From: Kiloniellaceae bacterium
GTDB taxonomy: Bacteria; Pseudomonadota; Alphaproteobacteria; Kiloniellales; Kiloniellaceae
Length of the DNA stretch: 49,359 nucleotides
Assembly: GCA_021776195.1 (NCBI GenBank)
Contig: JAJFGK010000032.1
Span: forward strand, 1-49,359
Direction: 5' to 3'
The position numbers and the translations under genes are program-made. The notes under the pieces are model-generated. The model had not been told where the DNA came from. It made no database searches and was given only the letters and a program-made list of their open reading frames with translations. Below are positions 25,143 through 34,796 of this stretch, one piece after another. Each line of letters begins with the position of its first letter. Position 1 is the stretch's first letter.

Positions 25143-26789
25143 ATGTCGAAATCCATGTATCACAGTGCCACAGGCGAGCAATCACCACATTGCCTTCACG
25201 TTGTCGGCATTGGGCGGACCGGGGCCGGCTATGTCTCGGGGCTGCTGCGTACGGGTGAAATCGAGGATCTGCTGGAAGACCCCAAGGCGCGCTTCGCCGC
25301 CCTGGTGGTGGATATTGGCGACGAAGACACCCGCGAGGCCTCGGACTATGCCGACGCCTTTGTCGAGCGCCTGAAAGAACGCGGAATCCCGCCGGAGAGG
25401 TTCCACTATCAGTGCGTTTCGCTGGATGTCCCCGAGCGCAACGATCTGTTCGGCACCCTGCGGCGGATGCGCGAGCACCTGAAGCTTGAATACCCGCGCT
25501 ACTACTGGAACCCGAACTACGAACCCTGGTTGCCGTCGAACATCAAACTGCCGGAGACCGGCGATCACATGCCGCGCGCGGTGGCAAAGGCGATCTACGC
25601 CAAGGCCTATTACGACGGCGAGCGTCCGCTCGAAAAGGCTCTGGAGGCCTTCAGCAATCACGTCGAGGAAGCCCAGCTACCCTCCCTCGTGCTCTGCTGC
25701 TTCAGTCTGGCCGGTGGCACCGGTAGCGGCATTGTGGTCGATCTGGCGCGTCATCTCTCCAGCGTGAAGCTGGGCCGGCGCATTCCGGTGATCGGCGTTG
25801 GCCAGCTGCCCAGCAGCGGCGACGGCGATGTCGGTCCGAACCTCTTCCCGACCCTGAACGAAATCGACTGTATGCTCGACGACGACAAGAACGCCGGGGT
25901 CTGCGCGGTCTGGGGCGATCTCTATCGGAGCCCCTTCACCGGCGGTTTCATGGCCGTCAACATCGAGCATTCCTGGCAGCGGCTGACCTCCTATACCGAC
26001 GCCGGCGTGCCGGCGGTCAGGGATCGGATCCGCCAGGAGGTGACGAACAAGTTCGCCCAGGATTCCTTCATGCGCTTTGCCGCGCGGGACGACGGCCGCG
26101 TGCTCTTCAGGGCCCTGCGGCCGGCCGGCTTCACCGGCGCGCCGCACGAGACGATCAGCGGCAAGTCGCGCAACTGGACTCTCTTCAATCTGGCCAAGTT
26201 CACCCACCCGGGTGTGCAGGTGCTGCCCGGCGAGCCAATCAGCAAATGGCACAAGGTCATGAACGAGTGGGTCGACCACCTGGACGACTTCTCGGGCCTG
26301 AACAAGGACTTCCGCACCGACTATGCCGAAGTCCATGTCCATGCGCCGCGGGAGATCGGTTTCGATCAAATCGATGCGGCCTTGAAGAAAAAGATCTCGG
26401 AAAGCTTCCTGATCCCGGGCGAGGACTCGACCTTCCAGCTGGAAAACCTGGAGTTCTTCGACCACCTCACCTCCTACGCGGACATCATCCTGCCAGGGAT
26501 GGCCAAGACCGATTTGGACGTCTTCTGGAAGAGCCGCGACGAGTACGACAAGCTCGATTGGGAAGAAAAACTGATGGAGCACTCGTGGATTCTCGATCTC
26601 GGCGTGCTGATGTCGGAGCCTGCCATTCGTTTCGATGGCATGGCGGGCGAGTGTCTCTGGGGCTGTGCCTGTTGGGTGGTGGTTCCCTACGACCAGATGC
26701 GGGGCGACGCTTTGCCGCCGGCGAACCGCAAGGAGATTCTGGAGGAAGGGATTTCGATGATGACCAAGACGGTGGTCGCAACTCCGTAG
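25143..26789 (+). CDS. Tubulin/FtsZ-superfamily-like protein 3
   Basis: A 548-residue paralog, closest to copy 1 through the N-terminal two-thirds and to copy 2 at the C-terminus. VGIGRTGAGY is at 21-30, LVVDIGDED at about 55-63 and AGGTGSG at 190-196. A shared LEYPRYYWNPNYEPWLP segment (about 115-131) is present in copies 2 and 3 but replaced in copy 1. The C-terminus has the GECLWGCACW motif with three Cys. A GGGAG site precedes the ATG. No separate attenuator is visible, so it is probably expressed from the copy 2 promoter. GTP binding is inferred from the loops; polymerisation is untested. Confidence 0.75.
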   Translation: MSKSMYHSATGEQSPHCLHVVGIGRTGAGYVSGLLRTGEIEDLLEDPKARFAALVVDIGDEDTREASDYADAFVERLKERGIPPERFHYQCVSLDVPERNDLFGTLRRMREHLKLEYPRYYWNPNYEPWLPSNIKLPETGDHMPRAVAKAIYAKAYYDGERPLEKALEAFSNHVEEAQLPSLVLCCFSLAGGTGSGIVVDLARHLSSVKLGRRIPVIGVGQLPSSGDGDVGPNLFPTLNEIDCMLDDDKNAGVCAVWGDLYRSPFTGGFMAVNIEHSWQRLTSYTDAGVPAVRDRIRQEVTNKFAQDSFMRFAARDDGRVLFRALRPAGFTGAPHETISGKSRNWTLFNLAKFTHPGVQVLPGEPISKWHKVMNEWVDHLDDFSGLNKDFRTDYAEVHVHAPREIGFDQIDAALKKKISESFLIPGEDSTFQLENLEFFDHLTSYADIILPGMAKTDLDVFWKSRDEYDKLDWEEKLMEHSWILDLGVLMSEPAIRFDGMAGECLWGCACWVVVPYDQMRGDALPPANRKEILEEGISMMTKTVVATP

Positions 26790-26800
26790 GCAGACTGTCG

Positions 26801-26830
26801 GGCCGGTGCCGCGGGTCCGCGGCACCGGTC
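26801..26830 (+). promoter_or_regulatory. Strong GC hairpin after tubulin-like gene 3
   Basis: CCGGTGCCGCGG (26803-26814) and CCGCGGCACCGG (26817-26828) are perfectly complementary, with further pairing outside. No T-run follows, so it is more likely an mRNA 3'-end protector or a weak terminator than a full stop. Confidence 0.55.
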
Positions 26831-26883
26831 TCCGACCCAAGGCAGGCGCTTTGGGCGGTTGAAGGGCGAAGGGATATTGGGCG

Positions 26884-27882
26884 GTGGTAGATAATCAGGC
26901 GATAGGTAAAGACGGCGATGGTCGGATCCCGGTAACGGTCGTAACCGGCTTCCTGGGGTCGGGCAAGACCACCCTGGTCAACCGGATTCTCCATGAAAAG
27001 CATGGCCGCAAGATAGCCGTGATCGTCAACGAATTCGGCGAGGTCAGCATCGATGGCCAGCTGATCGTCTCTGACGATCAGGAGGAACTGGTCGAGTTCA
27101 ACAACGGGTGCCTCTGTTGCACAGTGCGTGGCGATCTCATCGAAACGCTGGCCAAGCTGCAGGCCCGCGCCGATCTCGATGCGATTCTCATCGAGACCAC
27201 CGGCCTGGCCGATCCGGCACCGGTGGCATCGACCTTTTTCGTGGCCGACGAGATCAAGTCGAACACCAAGCTGGATTCCTTCATCGTGCTGGCCGACGCG
27301 GTGAACCTGGAACAGAACCTGTCGCAGAGCGAAGAAGCGATGGAGCAGCTCGCTTTCGCCGATATCGTCTTGATCAACAAGATGGACCTGGTGTCGGCCG
27401 AGCAGGGCGCTGCCATCGAAAAGCGGATAAGAAGCCTCAACCCCATGGCCAAGATCCACTATACGGAACATAGCGTGATCGATATCGACACGATTTTCGG
27501 TGTGGGCGCATTCGATCTCGATGCCAAGCTCGAGGTCGATCCGACCTTCCTGGAAGACCTCGAACACGAGCACGACGATGCCGTCGTGTCCTTTGTGCTG
27601 CGCGAGGAGCGGCCGGTCGACATCAACCTCTTCTTGGGCTGGCTGTCGCCGCTGCTGATGGAGCGGGGTGAGGATATCTATCGCACCAAAGGGATATTCT
27701 ATGCCCGGGGCTTCAAGCAACGGGTGGTTTTCCAGTCAGTTCGCATGCTGACGGCGATGAAACCCGACAAACCGTGGGGCCCCGACGAGAAAAAAATAAC
27801 CGAGTTCGTGGTGATCGGCCGAAATCTCGATCGAGACGAATTCGCCGAGGGGCTGGCCGCCTGCGTCGTGCCGGTGAACTAA
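26884..27882 (+). CDS. COG0523 (CobW-like) metallochaperone GTPase
   Basis: A 332-residue G3E-family GTPase. GFLGSGKTT (22-30) is the P-loop, C76-L-C-C (in NNGCLCC) is the CXCC metal site, ETTGLADP the switch region and NKMD (165-168) the guanine-specificity motif; a CobW C-terminal domain follows. Members insert or deliver Zn, Co, Fe or Ni. Next to cbtBA and urease, service to a cobalt or nickel enzyme is plausible, but the metal cannot be read from sequence. The start is GTG with a weak upstream site. Confidence 0.9.
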   Translation: MVDNQAIGKDGDGRIPVTVVTGFLGSGKTTLVNRILHEKHGRKIAVIVNEFGEVSIDGQLIVSDDQEELVEFNNGCLCCTVRGDLIETLAKLQARADLDAILIETTGLADPAPVASTFFVADEIKSNTKLDSFIVLADAVNLEQNLSQSEEAMEQLAFADIVLINKMDLVSAEQGAAIEKRIRSLNPMAKIHYTEHSVIDIDTIFGVGAFDLDAKLEVDPTFLEDLEHEHDDAVVSFVLREERPVDINLFLGWLSPLLMERGEDIYRTKGIFYARGFKQRVVFQSVRMLTAMKPDKPWGPDEKKITEFVVIGRNLDRDEFAEGLAACVVPVN

Positions 27883-27980
27883 CCGGGCCCGACACTCCGG
27901 GGTCAGATCCACGGAATTGTGACACGGAACGACAACCAATCACGGCACCGTTAGCCAAAATGTAAAAAGGGAGAATGAAA

Positions 27981-28178
27981 ATGACAAACTTGAACCCACT
28001 CACCGCACTGGCAGCCCGTTCGACCAGCAGTGCTCTGACGCAGCCCAAGGCCGTTGCCGCCGCCGTCGCGCTCATCTTCGGCGTCTTCTTGATTTTCGGT
28101 GTGGGATTGGCGGGCTCCGAGGTTCTGCACAACGCGGCGCACGACGCCCGTCACGTCTTCGGCTTCCCTTGCCACTGA
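27981..28178 (+). CDS. cbtB: Cobalt/nickel transporter subunit CbtB
   Basis: A 65-residue inner-membrane protein with one hydrophobic segment (VAAAVALIFGVFLIFGVGLA) and the CbtB-type C-terminus HNAAHDARHVFGFPCH, rich in potential metal ligands. It pairs with CbtA. I use the second ATG because the GGGAG site is only one base from the first ATG but seven from this one. In many bacteria cbtAB is under a cobalamin riboswitch; I find none here. Confidence 0.9.
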   Translation: MTNLNPLTALAARSTSSALTQPKAVAAAVALIFGVFLIFGVGLAGSEVLHNAAHDARHVFGFPCH

Positions 28179-28220
28179 CGGTCGATCTGTCTGGACGCCA
28201 ATCTGCGAGGAGGCAACAAC

Positions 28221-28907
28221 GTGATAGCGCGCATTTTCATGACGGCGATCATCGCCGGCGTGCTGGCCGGGCTGTTCATGACCGCCCTCCAGCAGGTCCA
28301 TCTCACGGGCTACATCCTTGAAGCGGAAAGCTACGAAGCGGGAGGCACGACCAGCCATGGCGAGGCCGCGGGTCACGAAGAGGAAGCCTGGGCACCCCAT
28401 GATGGGGGCGAGCGAAGCGTCTTCAGCGGCCTCGCCAATATCCTGACGGCCGTGGCCTTTGGACTGTTGCTCTGCGTCGGCTACACGATGCGCGGCCGGG
28501 TCGACTGGCGGCAGGGCGTTCTCTGGGGTCTGGCCGGATTCCTGGCCTTCAATCTGGCTCCCGCGTTGGGCTTGCCTCCGGAATTGCCCGGCGCGGCCGC
28601 TGCCCCTTTGCTGGAGCGGCAGGTCTGGTGGGGAGCGACCATTGTTCTGACCATCGGCGGTTTGGCGATGCTGGCCTTCGCACCGCGGCTCCAATGGCGG
28701 ATGCTTGGGCTCGTGGCGATCGCGTTGCCCCACGTCGTTGGCGCGCCTCAGCCGGAAAGTCATGTCGGATTGGCGCCGGCGGATCTGGAGCAGGCCTTCA
28801 TCTATGCGTCGCTGCTCGGGAACGCCCTCTTCTGGATCGTGCTCGGCCTTTCCAGCGGCTACCTGTTCGATCGGCTTGGCAAGGACCGAGACGAGGCGGC
28901 TGCGTAG
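28221..28907 (+). CDS. cbtA: Cobalt/nickel transporter subunit CbtA
   Basis: A 228-residue inner-membrane protein with about five membrane segments and a His/Glu-rich loop at about 45-70 that could bind metal. The start is GTG after GAGGAGG. CbtA and CbtB form a predicted secondary cobalt importer. In this cluster, where urease needs nickel and a COG0523 chaperone is adjacent, nickel import is an attractive alternative. Confidence 0.9.
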   Translation: MIARIFMTAIIAGVLAGLFMTALQQVHLTGYILEAESYEAGGTTSHGEAAGHEEEAWAPHDGGERSVFSGLANILTAVAFGLLLCVGYTMRGRVDWRQGVLWGLAGFLAFNLAPALGLPPELPGAAAAPLLERQVWWGATIVLTIGGLAMLAFAPRLQWRMLGLVAIALPHVVGAPQPESHVGLAPADLEQAFIYASLLGNALFWIVLGLSSGYLFDRLGKDRDEAAA

Positions 28908-28967
28908 CCTTCCGCCGGGCACCTGGGCCGGATGGGCTGAACTGTGTCTTCACGAGGAGGAAGTGCG

Positions 28968-29453
28968 ATGACCATTGCGGTGGGGCAAAAACTGCCATCG
29001 GCGACCTTCAAACAGATGGGCCCCGATGGTCCCACGAACTTGTCCAGCGACGACTTCTGTGCGGGCCAAAAGGTTATTCTTTTCGGCTTGCCGGGCGCCT
29101 TTACGCCGGTCTGTTCGGCGCAGCACCTACCAGGCTTCGTCGAGAAAGCCGGGAAGTTGAAGGCCATGGGAGTGGACGCCATCGCTTGCGTGTCGGTGAA
29201 CGATCCCTTTGTGATGGCCGCTTGGGGCCAGGCCCATGACGCCGACGGCAGGGTGGATATGCTGGCAGACCCCGATGGTTCGTTCACCCGCGCCTGTGGG
29301 CTCGAGATCGACCTGTCCGACTTTGGACTTGGCCAGAGGTCGGAGCGCTTTTCGATGCTCGTCGACGATGGCGTTGTAAGGGCGGTAAACGTCGAAGACA
29401 GCATTCTGGCGCACGAGGTGAGCAGCGCCGAGGCCATCATTTCCCAGATTTGA
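28968..29453 (+). CDS. Peroxiredoxin, Prx5/AhpE-like
   Basis: A 161-residue cytoplasmic thiol peroxidase. The peroxidatic Cys49 lies in PGAFTPVCSAQHLPGF, the Prx5 signature. The ATG at 28968 follows GAGGAGGAAG; eight more upstream codons are open but lack a better site. It may share the cbtBA transcript. It would reduce hydrogen peroxide or organic peroxides with thioredoxin or glutathione. Confidence 0.93.
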   Translation: MTIAVGQKLPSATFKQMGPDGPTNLSSDDFCAGQKVILFGLPGAFTPVCSAQHLPGFVEKAGKLKAMGVDAIACVSVNDPFVMAAWGQAHDADGRVDMLADPDGSFTRACGLEIDLSDFGLGQRSERFSMLVDDGVVRAVNVEDSILAHEVSSAEAIISQI

Positions 29454-29470
29454 GATTACGGGTCTCTCGA

Positions 29471-31522
29471 TCAAACCTGGCCCAGCGCTTCCCGTAAGAG
29501 ATCGGGATCGGTCACGGGAAGCTGACAAGTGCTGCCCTGGCAGATATAGGCCGTGGCCCTGCCGTCGATCTGGGATTTGCCATCGGCAGGGTGGCCCGTG
29601 GGAAGCGTGGCACTCGGGGAAACCTGGAGGACGATCCGATCCAGCGGCGGGGTCCGGCCAGGCCTTGTGGCGTCACCGGCAAGTCGGACCATCTCTCGGG
29701 TCTCGCGCAAATCCGGATCGCCGATCACCACCACCTGAACCAGGCCCTCAAGCTGTTCGCTGTTGTTGATCAGGGTCGCCAAGCCCATGAAGTCCGAAGG
29801 AACGTCGGCCGCGAAGGCCGCGACCGTGGCCCGGGCCCGCTTGAGGTAGGTCTCCTCTCCGGTGATCGCATGGAGCCGCGCCAGGACGCCGACCATGACG
29901 GCGTTGCCCGAGGGCACCGCCGTTTCGCGGGCCGATTTGTTGCGCAGGATAACCGCCTCGGCATCATCGGCGGCGAAGAAGTAACCGCCACCCTCGTCAT
30001 CCCAATAGTGCTTGTCGGCCGTAGCTACCCAGGCTCTTGCCTGCTGGAGGTCGTGCAGGTCGCCTCGGGCCTCAAACAGATTGAGCGCTGCTCGGGCCAT
30101 GGCGGCGTGGTCGTCGAGAAAGGCGACGGCGGGGGCCTGTCCCGCGCAAAAACTGTGCCGGAGACGACCGTCGATGTCCAAGTTGTCGCACACGAAGTGG
30201 TAGGCGTGGGCCGCCGCCTCGATCCATTCAGGCCTCTCGAAGGTCCGGCCGGCCCCGACCAGGGCTGCGATCATATGACCGTTCCAGTCCGCCAGAACCT
30301 TGTCGTCACGCTCCGGTTTGGGCCGCGTCTCGCGGACGGCAAATAGTTTCGCCCGTAGGCCGGTCAACTGCTCCTCTCGCTCCAGATCGCGGCCCGGCGG
30401 CCGATCGAGCCGGTTGAGGATGGTATTGCCGTCCCAGTTTCCATCGAAATCCACGTCGTAGTAGGACTTGAAGAGCGTCGCTTCATCGCCCAGAACCACG
30501 TCGATTTCCTCCTCGTGCCAAAGGTAGAAGGCCCCTTCGCCAGACTCGATATCGCCATGACCTGGGCTGTCGGCGGCGAGGCTTGAGGCGAAGCCGCCGC
30601 TGGGAAGCTGCATTTCACGCAGGGCCCAAGAAACGGTCTCCGCGGCGCGCTGGGCAAAGAGCGGCTTTCCCGTCGCCTGCCACAGGGTGGTCAGCAACTC
30701 GATCAGCAGGGCATTGTCGTAGAGCATCTTTTCAAAGTGCGGCACGAGCCAGCGATCATCGACGCAGTAGCGGGCAAAGCCGCCGCCGAGGTGATCAAAG
30801 AGGCCCCCCAGACACATCTGCTCGACGGACAGTTCGACGGCACCACCAAATGGCTTGTGCCCGGTCCGATGAAAGGCGCGCCACAGAAGCTCCTGCACCA
30901 TGGGCTGGGGAAACTTTGCGTCCTGGCCAATGCCGCCATAGACCCTGTCCACATTGTCGAGCAACTGGTTGGCGACGTGGTTTCGAAGTTCGGGAGAGAT
31001 CGTGCCCTTGGTCCTTTGGGTCGCGCCCTTGAGCTCCGTGATCAATCGGCCGGCGGTCGCGTGGGCTGCCTGCGGATCCTCCGCATAGGACACCGCGGCG
31101 CTCTTCAGAATGTCGCGAAAGGCAGGCCGCCCGTAACCCGCCTCCGGGGGGTAGTAGGTCCCTCCCAAGAAGGGCTCGCCCTGGGGCGTCAAGAACATGG
31201 TCAGCGGCCAGCCCCGCATCTGGCCCATCTCGGCCAGGGCCGATTGATAGATTTCGTCGATGTCCGGCCGCTCTTCCCGGTCGACCTTGATGTTCACGTA
31301 GAGCGCGTTCATGAGTGCGGCAGTCTCCGCGTTCTCGAAGCTTTCCCGCGCCATCACATGGCACCAGTGACAGGCGGAATAGCCGCTGGACAGCAGAATG
31401 GGCTTGTTCTCTCGCCTGGCCTGCTCCAGCGCCTCGGCGCCCCAGGGCTGCCAGTGGACCGGGTTGTCTCGGTGCAGCAGGAGATAGGGGCTGGTGCTCT
31501 GATCGAGACGATTCTGCGCCAT
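29471..31522 (-). CDS. Thioredoxin-domain protein of the DUF255/YyaL (SSP411) family
   Basis: A 683-residue protein. Residues 1-160 form a thioredoxin-like domain with C51-H-W-C54 ([12 protein letters not shown]) in place of the usual CGPC. The rest resembles an alpha/alpha-barrel glycosidase-like fold (N-acylglucosamine epimerase type). The family's biochemical role is not known. The ATG at 31522 gives the conserved start [14 protein letters not shown]; 90 open codons upstream are not similar to anything. It converges on the peroxiredoxin gene with a 17-base gap. Confidence 0.9.
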   Translation of the reverse strand: MAQNRLDQSTSPYLLLHRDNPVHWQPWGAEALEQARRENKPILLSSGYSACHWCHVMARESFENAETAALMNALYVNIKVDREERPDIDEIYQSALAEMGQMRGWPLTMFLTPQGEPFLGGTYYPPEAGYGRPAFRDILKSAAVSYAEDPQAAHATAGRLITELKGATQRTKGTISPELRNHVANQLLDNVDRVYGGIGQDAKFPQPMVQELLWRAFHRTGHKPFGGAVELSVEQMCLGGLFDHLGGGFARYCVDDRWLVPHFEKMLYDNALLIELLTTLWQATGKPLFAQRAAETVSWALREMQLPSGGFASSLAADSPGHGDIESGEGAFYLWHEEEIDVVLGDEATLFKSYYDVDFDGNWDGNTILNRLDRPPGRDLEREEQLTGLRAKLFAVRETRPKPERDDKVLADWNGHMIAALVGAGRTFERPEWIEAAAHAYHFVCDNLDIDGRLRHSFCAGQAPAVAFLDDHAAMARAALNLFEARGDLHDLQQARAWVATADKHYWDDEGGGYFFAADDAEAVILRNKSARETAVPSGNAVMVGVLARLHAITGEETYLKRARATVAAFAADVPSDFMGLATLINNSEQLEGLVQVVVIGDPDLRETREMVRLAGDATRPGRTPPLDRIVLQVSPSATLPTGHPADGKSQIDGRATAYICQGSTCQLPVTDPDLLREALGQV

Positions 31523-31790
31523 TGCCCAGTGGCCTCCCTCCCCATGGTGGCTTCTGATCGATTGCGATTGGGCCCGTAAGGCCCTATGCTTGAGCGCTGA
31601 TCGACTATACCATGAAACGGAACGGCAGCGCGCCGTTTTGTGCATGCAGCGTGGCATGCCAGAAGCCGAATTTCCCAGCGCAGCAAAGCAGCGGCAACCC
31701 CGAAATCCGTGAACTTCCTTCTGACGCCGATGGGTCCGGCTCGGCGGGGCTTTTTCTGTTCGCGTCACCGATTCCCGAAGGGTACACGAC

Positions 31791-32144
31791 ATGAGACCGC
31801 AAAATCCCGAAGCCGACCTCTACTACGAAGTCCACGTCTTTTTCTGTGTGAACGAGCGTCCGGCCGGACACCGGCGCGGCTGCTGCGCGCGGAAGGGAGC
31901 CAAACTTCTGTGCGACTACATGTGCCGCCGCGGGATGGCCTTGGGACTTCGCGGGATCCGTGTGAACAACAGCGGTTGCTTGAATCGCTGCGAGCTCGGG
32001 CCTTCGGTCGTGATCTATCCGGAGGGCGTCTGGTACAGCTGCAAAACCGAAGACGATGTCGACGAGATCCTTCGCGCCCACGTCATTGGCGGCCGTCTGG
32101 TGGAGCGCCTGCTGCTACGCAACGACGAGGGCCCGCGGCATTGA
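31791..32144 (+). CDS. Thioredoxin-like [2Fe-2S] ferredoxin domain protein
   Basis: A 117-residue soluble protein. Cys19 (VFFCVNERP), Cys31 or Cys32 (HRRGCC), Cys63 and Cys67 ([11 protein letters not shown]) fit the four-Cys pattern of thioredoxin-fold [2Fe-2S] proteins such as the NuoE-related ferredoxins. It probably carries electrons, partner unknown. The start is 82 bases ahead of the next gene and opposite the thioredoxin-domain gene. Confidence 0.88.
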   Translation: MRPQNPEADLYYEVHVFFCVNERPAGHRRGCCARKGAKLLCDYMCRRGMALGLRGIRVNNSGCLNRCELGPSVVIYPEGVWYSCKTEDDVDEILRAHVIGGRLVERLLLRNDEGPRH

Positions 32145-32226
32145 TCGTTCCGGGGCCGGCGGCCGGGGCCTGCTGAACCGAACCCGGTCGAAGAAACTTT
32201 CGTCATCGCCTGATCGGGAGGCTGCC

Positions 32227-32520
32227 ATGTACATCGACAACCAGATCAAGGAAGTCAGGGTAAGTTGGAGCGACCATATTCGCCACGCTTACCACCGGGT
32301 CTCGCGCAGCAAGTGGCAAATCACCCTCAGCTACGCCTGCGGCGCGGAGATGGTTCTGGAAAACCAACCCGACGATCTGATCCAGTGCCTGTTGCTGGGG
32401 GCCTACAACAGCCGCAAGGATATCAGGACCGGTGCGAAGGACCTCCTTGCCGATAGTGAAGGCAGCACAGGTCCGCTGGAATCCTACCGTGACCTGCAAG
32501 GCCGTCTTCTCGACGCGTGA
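32227..32520 (+). CDS. Hypothetical protein
   Basis: A 97-residue protein with a clear GGGAGG site at normal distance from the ATG. It contains a single Trp-rich basic patch (SKWQITLSYACGAEM) and a helical C-terminal half; no signal peptide or membrane segment is visible. I do not recognise a family. It ends five bases before the convergent gene at 32526. Confidence 0.6.
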   Translation: MYIDNQIKEVRVSWSDHIRHAYHRVSRSKWQITLSYACGAEMVLENQPDDLIQCLLLGAYNSRKDIRTGAKDLLADSEGSTGPLESYRDLQGRLLDA

Positions 32521-32525
32521 TGGAG

Positions 32526-32879
32526 TCAGACCTGGTCGGTCCTGCCGACGAGCCGATAAACGACGAGATCGTGGTTCCGGTTCGGCACCGCCAATTCGAC
32601 CCGGCCGCCCTGCGCCATCAGCAGGCTGTTGGTGGGATTCCCATAGAGCGCTTTGCGAAACCGCAAATAGCTTTCGCGGTCGCCGCTGATTTTGTGGCCG
32701 GATATCAGCTTGTATGAGCAGCAGACGAACTCATGGAGCGCCGGCAGGGTGAACTCGAGCGCGTTGTCGCGAAGATCGAGCGCACCATGAAACGCGTCGA
32801 TGGCCGCTAGTAGGTCCGGATCCCGGCGGAGAAATCCGTAAAACACGGTCTCCAGTGTATGGTCGAATAGCGCGGTCAA
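32526..32879 (-). CDS. Hypothetical protein with a TTG start
   Basis: A 117-residue protein. A strong AGGAGG site lies four bases before a TTG codon at 32879; the ATG eleven codons upstream has no such site, so TTG is preferred. The protein is mixed alpha/beta with one CC pair (EFVCCSYKL) and no membrane segment. I do not recognise it. It is convergent with the gene at 32227. Confidence 0.55.
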   Translation of the reverse strand: MTALFDHTLETVFYGFLRRDPDLLAAIDAFHGALDLRDNALEFTLPALHEFVCCSYKLISGHKISGDRESYLRFRKALYGNPTNSLLMAQGGRVELAVPNRNHDLVVYRLVGRTDQV

Positions 32880-33204
32880 GAGACCTCCTCGTCGGGCCGA
32901 AATGGTTCCCATTTATCGTCGCAGTAGGACCTTAAGGCGGTCATGGCAGCGTAGCCGGTTTTGCTGTCGGATGCGCGGCAACCGGCGCTCCTTCGAGGCC
33001 TTTTGGCAGCGGCCGGAAGATATCGTTAACCGAATCTTAAACAAGATCTCTAAACGTTCGCTCGAGACGGGCTGAAAGCCCCTGTCGCGAGCCATCCCAT
33101 CGCCCGAATTGGATGGTCCTCGCTGCCTGAGCAACGTCAGCCCTGCGCCCCCAATCGGGGTCCTGACTGCTGACCATCGGGCCCGAGCTTGTCGAGAGTT
33201 GGAA
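32880..33204. other. Intergenic region
   Basis: About 325 bases separating the divergent genes at 32526 and 33205. Only a short GGGCT-GAA-AGCCC hairpin near 33075 stands out. Open frames here have no ribosome sites of note, and I see no clear gene or promoter. Confidence 0.4.
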
Positions 33205-33426
33205 ATGCCCACAGACCAAGCGATGAACAACGTGATCGAAATGGATAGACTTCCAGCCCTACGCGCGGAAATCGTGCGGCTGGATGCGCAGCGCTGCTGC
33301 ATGCGGATTTCCGACAATCGCTGGAACGCGCTCAAGCGGCGGGCGCGTCTGTCGTCGCGGCCCTTCATCGAGGCGCTGGAAGGCGAGCTTGAACGCTACG
33401 CCAAGTGGATCCAGTCTCACTTCTAG
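33205..33426 (+). CDS. Small hypothetical protein
   Basis: A 73-residue basic, helical protein with no good ribosome site. An alternative ATG lies at 33223. It ends 30 bases before the metal exporter, where dmeR-type regulators are sometimes found, but it lacks the Cys/His pattern of RcnR/CsoR proteins and I do not call it one. Confidence 0.45.
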   Translation: MPTDQAMNNVIEMDRLPALRAEIVRLDAQRCCMRISDNRWNALKRRARLSSRPFIEALEGELERYAKWIQSHF

Positions 33427-33456
33427 CGTCGTCCTACGCCCGAAAGGCCGCGCGCC

Positions 33457-34443
33457 ATGCACAGCCAAACCCTCGATGCCCTTCGTCACGACCACTGCTT
33501 CGATCTCGACAAACCGCGATCCGGTGAAAAGCGGACCGTCATCGTGATCGCCCTGACAGCCGCCATGATGGTGGGGGAGATCGGTGCCGGTCTGCTGTTC
33601 GGCTCCATGGCGCTGTTGGCCGACGGTCTTCACATGGCTTCCCACACGGCAGCCTTGAGCATTACCGTGGCCGCCTATGTCTACGTCCGGCGCAACGCGC
33701 GCAATCCGCGCTGGGCCTTTGGAACCGGAAAGGTCAATGCGCTCGCCGGTTTCGCGAGCGCCTTCCTCCTGGCCTTCTTCGCCGGCTTTATGGTTTGGGA
33801 AAGTCTCGACCGCCTGATCAATCCGGTAGCGATCAGCTTCAACGGGGCGATTATCGTCGCCTTTCTCGGCCTTGCCGTGAACGCGGCCAGCGTCAAGATC
33901 CTCGATATCCACGACCATGACGCCCACGGCCACGGCGCCCATCATCATGCTGGGCACCATCATGCGGGTCATCATCACGCTGGTCCGGGCCACAAGCACG
34001 ACGATCACAATTTGCGCGCGGCCTATCTCCATGTTCTGGCCGACGCTCTCACCTCCGTTCTGGCGATTGTCGCGCTGATCGCGGGCAAGTATGCCGGCCT
34101 GGTCTGGCTGGATCCGGTGATGGGGATTGTCGGTGCCGTCCTGGTCGCCCGTTGGTCCTGGGGCCTCTTGCGCAGCACCAGCGCCGTCCTGCTCGACCAC
34201 CAGGCACCGGCCGATCTTCGCCAGGCGGTGCAGGATGCCATTGAGGAAGGTTGCGACGACCGCGTTTCCGACCTCCACGTCTGGTCGATCGGACCGGGGA
34301 TCTACGCCGGCATCATCGCACTGGTAACCCACGAGCCCAAACCCCCGGCCCACTACAAACGACTCCTACCAGTGGGTCTCGGCCTCGTCCACGTTACCCT
34401 GGAAGTGCACCACTGCGACCACGGCCGCGCGGGTACGGCCTAG
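33457..34443 (+). CDS. Cation diffusion facilitator, DmeF-like Co/Ni exporter
   Basis: A 328-residue inner-membrane antiporter with six membrane segments. The N-terminal HDHCFD and the motif LLADGLHMASHTAAL, with His where zinc-type CDF proteins have Asp, are typical of DmeF. A loop at about 151-185 is extremely rich in His and would buffer metal. HVLADALTS supplies the second metal-site half. DmeF exports cobalt and nickel, which fits a genome that imports nickel for urease, although the gene is several kilobases from that cluster. A GAAAGG site lies upstream. Confidence 0.87.
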   Translation: MHSQTLDALRHDHCFDLDKPRSGEKRTVIVIALTAAMMVGEIGAGLLFGSMALLADGLHMASHTAALSITVAAYVYVRRNARNPRWAFGTGKVNALAGFASAFLLAFFAGFMVWESLDRLINPVAISFNGAIIVAFLGLAVNAASVKILDIHDHDAHGHGAHHHAGHHHAGHHHAGPGHKHDDHNLRAAYLHVLADALTSVLAIVALIAGKYAGLVWLDPVMGIVGAVLVARWSWGLLRSTSAVLLDHQAPADLRQAVQDAIEEGCDDRVSDLHVWSIGPGIYAGIIALVTHEPKPPAHYKRLLPVGLGLVHVTLEVHHCDHGRAGTA

Positions 34444-34796
34444 CCGCGCTGGCCAATTCCCGAGACCCGGATCAAGGCCTCCGAAACCTGAATGCAGCGT
34501 GTCGGGCTCCCTCCCGCCGCGAGAAACTGTAGGGCGTCCGACAGAGCCCTGTGAACTGCGGGCGATACGATAGGCTCGGCGGAGTCATTGTCCCGTGCCG
34601 CACATTCCTGGGACAAAAACAGGAAAATGTTCTGCAGGATCATCGCCGGCAGGCGTTGTTCGCTGGTGACATTGGTCAAACAGGCCCCCGCGAGGTCCGC
34701 CAGGTCCGAGAAGGCCGCTGCTCCGCCCGGGTAGCCTGCCGCGGCCAGGCTTCGGTAGTCCTTCAGCAGCCGGTGGGTGTTGAGGTTGGTGGTCAT
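34440..34796 (-). CDS. Hypothetical protein
   Basis: A 118-residue, mostly helical protein (MTTNLNTHRLLKDYRSLAAA at the N-terminus). No motif, signal or membrane segment is recognised. It overlaps the end of the metal exporter by four bases in convergent orientation. Codon usage and length make it plausible, but function cannot be given. Confidence 0.5.
   Translation of the reverse strand: MTTNLNTHRLLKDYRSLAAAGYPGGAAAFSDLADLAGACLTNVTSEQRLPAMILQNIFLFLSQECAARDNDSAEPIVSPAVHRALSDALQFLAAGGSPTRCIQVSEALIRVSGIGQRG

Noticed and set aside
27883..27980. Cobalamin riboswitch before cbtB
   Set aside because: The region is short and no B12-box-like sequence or the expected stems could be found.
33205..33426. 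DmeR/RcnR-type regulator of the metal exporter
   Set aside because: Position is suggestive, but the conserved Cys/His metal ligands and the helical signature are missing.
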